A DNA stretch of 64,000 nucleotides from Talpa occidentalis (taxonomy: Eukaryota > Chordata > Mammalia > Eulipotyphla > Talpidae). Under the pieces are notes generated by a model. The model saw only the letters and a list, made by a program, of their open reading frames with translations, was not told the origin of the DNA and made no database searches. The stretch covers positions 65,473,361 to 65,537,360 of the forward strand of contig NW_023605194.1 in the NCBI RefSeq assembly GCF_014898055.3, read 5' to 3'. The translations under genes were made by a program, and so were the position numbers. Positions 60,190-64,000 of this stretch are shown here, piece after piece (the stretch's first letter is position 1; each line of letters starts with the position of its first letter).

Positions 60190-61010
60190 GATAGTTTCCA
60201 GGTGTGTTAATTGCATCACAGAAAAAAGCCCTACAATTGTTAAAGGGATAACAAAGAAACTAGCACCCAATAATATTGTTAATTCATAATGTCTGATATC
60301 CAATTTAAACTTGTCAGTGTATTTTTAAAAAGTCAGAAAACATGACCCTTTAAGAGAAAAAAGCAACCAATAAAGACAGACCCAGAATGACATAGATGAT
60401 CGAATTTAGTAGACACAAACATTAAAATAACAACAAAACATCTATATGCTCAAGTTGGTAGAAAAAAAAAAGGAATATAAGGGGAGACATGATTGCTCAA
60501 ATCAAAATGCTAATGACGAAAAAGAAACCCTGTCTAATGAAAAATACACTGGATGGAATGAACTACAGATTACATATACTACAGAAGGAAAGACTTAATG
60601 ATGGAAAAGTTCTGGAAATAGAGGCGATGTTCTGGATTACACACTTAAAATGATAAATTTTGTGTCATCCCTATTTTATCCCAAGAAAAACAATAAAAAG
60701 TACCATATTGATACATGTGCAACATGAATGAATCTCAAAATAATTTTGAGCAGAGAATTCAAACAAACGATCACGTTTCTATACAACTCCAGAAAATACA
60801 GAAAAGCAGAGTAGTGGTAGGGGAAGTTTGGGTGAACAGAAAGGATTTACAAAGAAATAAAAGGAAAGTTGGGGGTGATATGTTCATTTTCTCAAGGTGA
60901 TTGTTCCAAGAGTTATCAATAAATGTTAAACCATGTCAAATTATACATTCCAAATTAGCATTTTAATTTTATGTTAATAATACTTCAATAGAACTGCTTA
61001 AAAAGACAAA
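60190..61010 (+). mobile_element. Old L1/HAL1 fragment in TUBA3 intron 1
   Basis: A-rich sequence with ATGAATGAATCTCAAAATAA, ACAGAAAAGCAGAGTAGTGG and TGGGGGTGATATGTTCATTT; typical of old L1 ends. Confidence 0.6.
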
Positions 61011-61907
61011 GTCCTTTTCAAACTTCAGAAAACAGAAGAAGCATCTTCCCAACTCATTCTTTGGGCTAGCATTACCCTACAGCTGAAACAAAAGACATTA
61101 TAAGAAAACTAGGGGCCAATACAATCCGCAGACAATACAGACCAAAACTACAGACCAAGTCAACATAGACACAAAAATTCAAATTTTACAAAATCCATGT
61201 CATAAGCTTCCACCTTAGAAAGCAGAAAAAGACCAAATATCGATATTACGCTGGAAAAAAATAAAAAAGAGCAGATATAAACTAACAGAAACAGCAGGAG
61301 GAAAATCAATAAAACCCAAGCCTCGATCTCGGGTAAGCAGCTGCGGGTGCACAAGTTTTACTCAATGCAGCTCTACTTAGTCGGACACTCTAGAATACTT
61401 CGCAGGGGCAAATACTGTATGCGGATATGTAGGAAACGGCAGCGTTTTTGGTACAATAGATGAACAAGGTACAAGCATGGACCCTGTGTGCCACCTTTGG
61501 TGCACAGGGGGTAATAAATAGCAGCCTATCGATTCATCCCTTTGCTTGGTTTCGCCTTCAAGAGATTTAAAAATAAACGACCAAAAACATAACAACCCAT
61601 CAAATCCTACGGAATGGTGGAGGCAACAGTCTCTGCACATACCGTTTTCTAGCATTCCTGTTTCAAGACCCTGTAAATACCTAAGTACCCCCTCCGAGGA
61701 GCTCTCAGCACGACGGCAGCGGGCTCGCGCTCAGCACGTAGTGTTGTTTCGGGAGTAACGCGGACGGGGAAGGGCGGCGGCGGCCGTGCCAGCGGAGCGT
61801 GTGCCCCGCCCAGCCCGCACCAGCGCTCCGGCCACGGCCCCGGCAGCGCCCTGTGCCCGCGGCCACCCCAGGCCCGCCCCGCGTCCCCACCCCGCCGCCA
61901 GCCTCAC

Positions 61908-61910
61908 CAT
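61908..61910 (-). pseudogene. TUBA3: TUBA3 exon 1 coding part (ATG only)
   Basis: The ATG is followed directly by a GTGAGG donor (minus strand). A first coding exon made only of the start codon is standard for mammalian alpha-tubulin genes. Confidence 0.85.
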
Positions 61911-62120
61911 GGTGCCGGCCGCCAGCTCCTGCTCCGCTGCCACCTCCGGGCCTGAACAGGAGCCCAGAAGCCGGCCAGCCCCGCCACCCCGCCTCCTTAT
62001 TGGCTAGAGGCCTGGCCGCGGCCATTGGCTCCCACCGCTTCGGGGCTGGACCCAGGCCGGGAGCCCAGTCGCGATTGCCCATTTTGCAGACTGGCCAGAT
62101 GACCCCTTCGATTGGTTCTC
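61911..62120 (-). promoter_or_regulatory. GC-rich promoter of the TUBA3 copy with CCAAT boxes
   Basis: Upstream of the ATG the sequence is GC-rich, with three CCAAT motifs in gene orientation (ATTGG on plus at 61999-62003, 62024-62028 and 62111-62115). CpG dinucleotides are dense from 61740 to 62060. The promoter seems less damaged than the coding region. Confidence 0.6.
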
Positions 62121-63200
62121 ATTTGGGGCGGGAAGGAGCCCCCGCAGCAACTTCTTGTGAGGCTCTGACGCCCAAGCTGCAGCGCTGAGACCTGTGGAGC
62201 TACTGTGGAGGGGCCGCTGCGGGGCGTAGGGGAAGCCCGTTCCTGGCGGCACAGGCCACATCACCACAGTTTACATCGCTGAGCCCCATTTCACCCACAA
62301 AAAGCCGTCTTACTACAGACATGTCTGTCCTGGGCTCTGGCGAACCTGTCCGCAGCCATCCGGATAGCTTGACAGGGTTTTGCAGGCTTAAGGCGGAGCA
62401 GATACCTGTGAGGGCTTTTCAGTAATTACCTTTTCCTGCCTGATGTTAGTCCTGGCCTGGGAAGAATGTTGAAGTACCGAGTCGGCCAGGGGCAGAGTGT
62501 ACCCCACCTGTTGCAAGAATAAATTCCCGGAAGCAGGGACTGGGAAGCTCTAGGAGGGAAAGAAGAGTTAACTCCTCCTTCCAGGAGACTTAGGAATTAT
62601 CAGCTACGTCTTAGAAAAAGTACCTGGTTTTCAAGCTGCGAAGATGGGTGCGTGGGTGGGGCAGCTAGAGGAAGAGGGGCCTCTGAGAGCTGGAAGGGTC
62701 AGTGCAGCAGCTATTAATGGAATTGGTGTGGAAGGTAACAGTACAGCTCCTGCGAGGCTGCTGTGACCTCAGCCAAACTGAGGGGCTTGGCTCTGCGGTG
62801 GCAAGAAGCAGGCCTGCAACACAAGCAGTTTGGACTGTAGCTGAGAAGAAGCACATGGCAGCAGAGGCAGAGTGGGGAGGCCAGAGGATCACCCACCCAC
62901 ACTCCTTGGTGACAAGACACAGAGTTCCAGGTCCCTGGGAGGGTGACTGAGGGCCTCCGTTTCCCCTTCCCCACCAAGACCCTTCCGACACCTGCTGCAA
63001 GGTCAGTGGGAGAGGCTGTTTAGTGATAAAGGAAACGAATCTCTTCTTTTGGCTCTTCTAAAGCACACCCTGAGTGAATTGCAGGTAGAACCAGAAAATA
63101 GTGAATTATAGAGAGTATAAGAAATAGCTGAGGTACTGAGATTGATACCAGGCTGCAAGGGGCACAAAAACTGGCCAAGGACACTGCCCCAATAGTTTAC
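62121..63200. other. Flank upstream of the TUBA3 copy
   Basis: No exon homology or SINE recognised. A 111-codon minus-strand open frame (62665-63000) has no recognisable family. Confidence 0.5.
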
Positions 63201-63203
63201 TGG

Positions 63204-63900
63204 TCATGGTCTGAGTTCTTCACCCATATGTACAATTGCAAGACTATGCAGGCTCAGGAAACAACAATAATGGGATTTATATAACAAACCAGGAAAAACA
63301 AAGAGTTCCTGAGGCCACAAATGGCCATTTACCTCACCCAAAACTGTGTCCAGTGCTTTAAAGTCCCAAACACAAATGCTCCCATGGTGGCATCTTCCCG
63401 CCACTGAGGGCTCGGAGCACATGGCAGCCAGACCATAGGCTGTGATCCAACTCATGAAGACAACAGAAGACACAACAGGAGACATTCCTGAGCTTCGAAG
63501 ATGTCCCAGCGCAGCACCAGACAAGCAACACTCAAAACAGCAGTTGCAGCAGCTGAACAACCCAACAAATGGCCACACGCATGCAGCACAGCCAGGCGCC
63601 CAGCTCCAGGTCTTCGCCTTCCCCCCCCAGGCTGTAACAACAGCAAAGCTGGGAATAGTTTCAGTTGCTCGACTACTTGCAAAGTCTCTGAACATTTCTT
63701 CTCTGAGGTTGGCTGCTGGAAACCTCACCATGTCCTTCTGAGGCCTACCACAGCCTTCTGGAAGGCCGGCGTGGTGGGGACAGAAATGGCTGATCCCAGA
63801 ATTGATGAAAATCCAAAACTGCTGAAATCCCAAATGCTAAAACATCCCCAGAGATGCTAAATCCTGGGGGCTGCCCCTTATATTTTCTGAGTCTCCCCTA
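63204..63900 (-). mobile_element. Second copy of the LTR-like dispersed repeat seen at 9.9-10.2 kb
   Basis: Plus-strand 63302-63379 (GAGTTCCTGAGGCCACAA..., GTGTCCAGTGCTTTAAAGTC, CCAAACACAAATG) aligns with 9899-9975 (GAGTTTCTAAGGTCACAAG..., GTGTCCAGTTGTCAGTAGTT, CCAAACAAAGGCC), with weaker similarity continuing for ~200 bp. On minus a TATAAGGGG site is near 63880. The 209-codon open frame here is explained by this repeat rather than by a host gene. Confidence 0.55.
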
Positions 63901-64000
63901 AACTCTTACTTTGTCCCTCTGTTTACTAGGCTTCCTCTCTTTTGGGTACTCAGCTATTCCTGCCCCTGCAGTTTTTTCTTGGAAACACTCTGGTGCTTTA

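Noticed and set aside
63204..63833. 209-codon minus-strand open frame that looks like a possible host protein
   Set aside because: It overlaps DNA similar to the repeat at 9.9-10.2 kb, has no recognisable domain order, and several frames are open at once, as in GC-balanced LTR DNA.

Overview
This is nuclear DNA from a placental mammal. It has spliced genes with GT-AG introns, a full-structure L1 retrotransposon, fossil L1, L2, MIR, MER5A and Tigger-type repeats, and about 26 copies of one tRNA-derived SINE. That SINE ends in AATAAA units plus a TCTTT Pol III terminator (the T+ SINE type). It does not look like Alu, B1/B2, Can-SINE, ERE, VES, Rhin or Bov-tA as I know them. The species is therefore probably a laurasiatherian outside the best-known groups, but I cannot name it from sequence alone. 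There are no bacterial-style operons, CRISPR arrays or RNA genes.

Layout. (1) 1-23.4 kb is intergenic. It is mostly layered repeats: older L1 fragments on both strands, some 16 SINE copies, a CCAAT-rich ERV-LTR-like element at 9.9-10.9 kb, a 100-base assembly gap at 12131-12230, and a young but internally deleted L1 at 18152-21596 with an intact ORF1 and a SINE inside it. (2) 23.46-46.53 kb, minus strand, is the complete coding sequence of SMPD4 (neutral sphingomyelinase 3). I resolve 20 coding exons that join in frame into 864 codons plus stop. (3) 46.53-47.15 kb is a CpG-rich divergent promoter. (4) 47.15-53.70 kb, plus strand, is MZT2 (mitotic-spindle organizing protein 2, a gamma-tubulin ring complex subunit): three coding exons, 162 codons, with a poly(A) signal. 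(5) 54.59-61.91 kb, minus strand, is an alpha-tubulin gene of the TUBA3 type. Its five-exon structure, promoter and splice sites remain, but the reading frame is broken by a 6-base deletion, a 1-base deletion, a premature stop and a ~396-bp solo-LTR-like insertion in the last exon. (6) 62.1-64.0 kb is flanking DNA ending in a second copy of the repeat seen at 9.9 kb.

The order SMPD4(-) / MZT2(+) / TUBA3(-) matches human 2q21.1 as I know it, which supports the gene calls. SMPD4 acts on membrane sphingolipid at the ER and nuclear envelope. MZT2 acts in microtubule nucleation, and the tubulin would have been a microtubule subunit. The shared promoter may co-regulate SMPD4 and MZT2, but no common pathway is implied. 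I found no undescribed molecular system. The observations most worth a second look are the tubulin inactivation with its LTR, the deleted L1 with a datable nested SINE, the SINE family itself, a pair of related LTR-like repeats 53 kb apart, and an unexplained inverted repeat at 17.45-18.0 kb.
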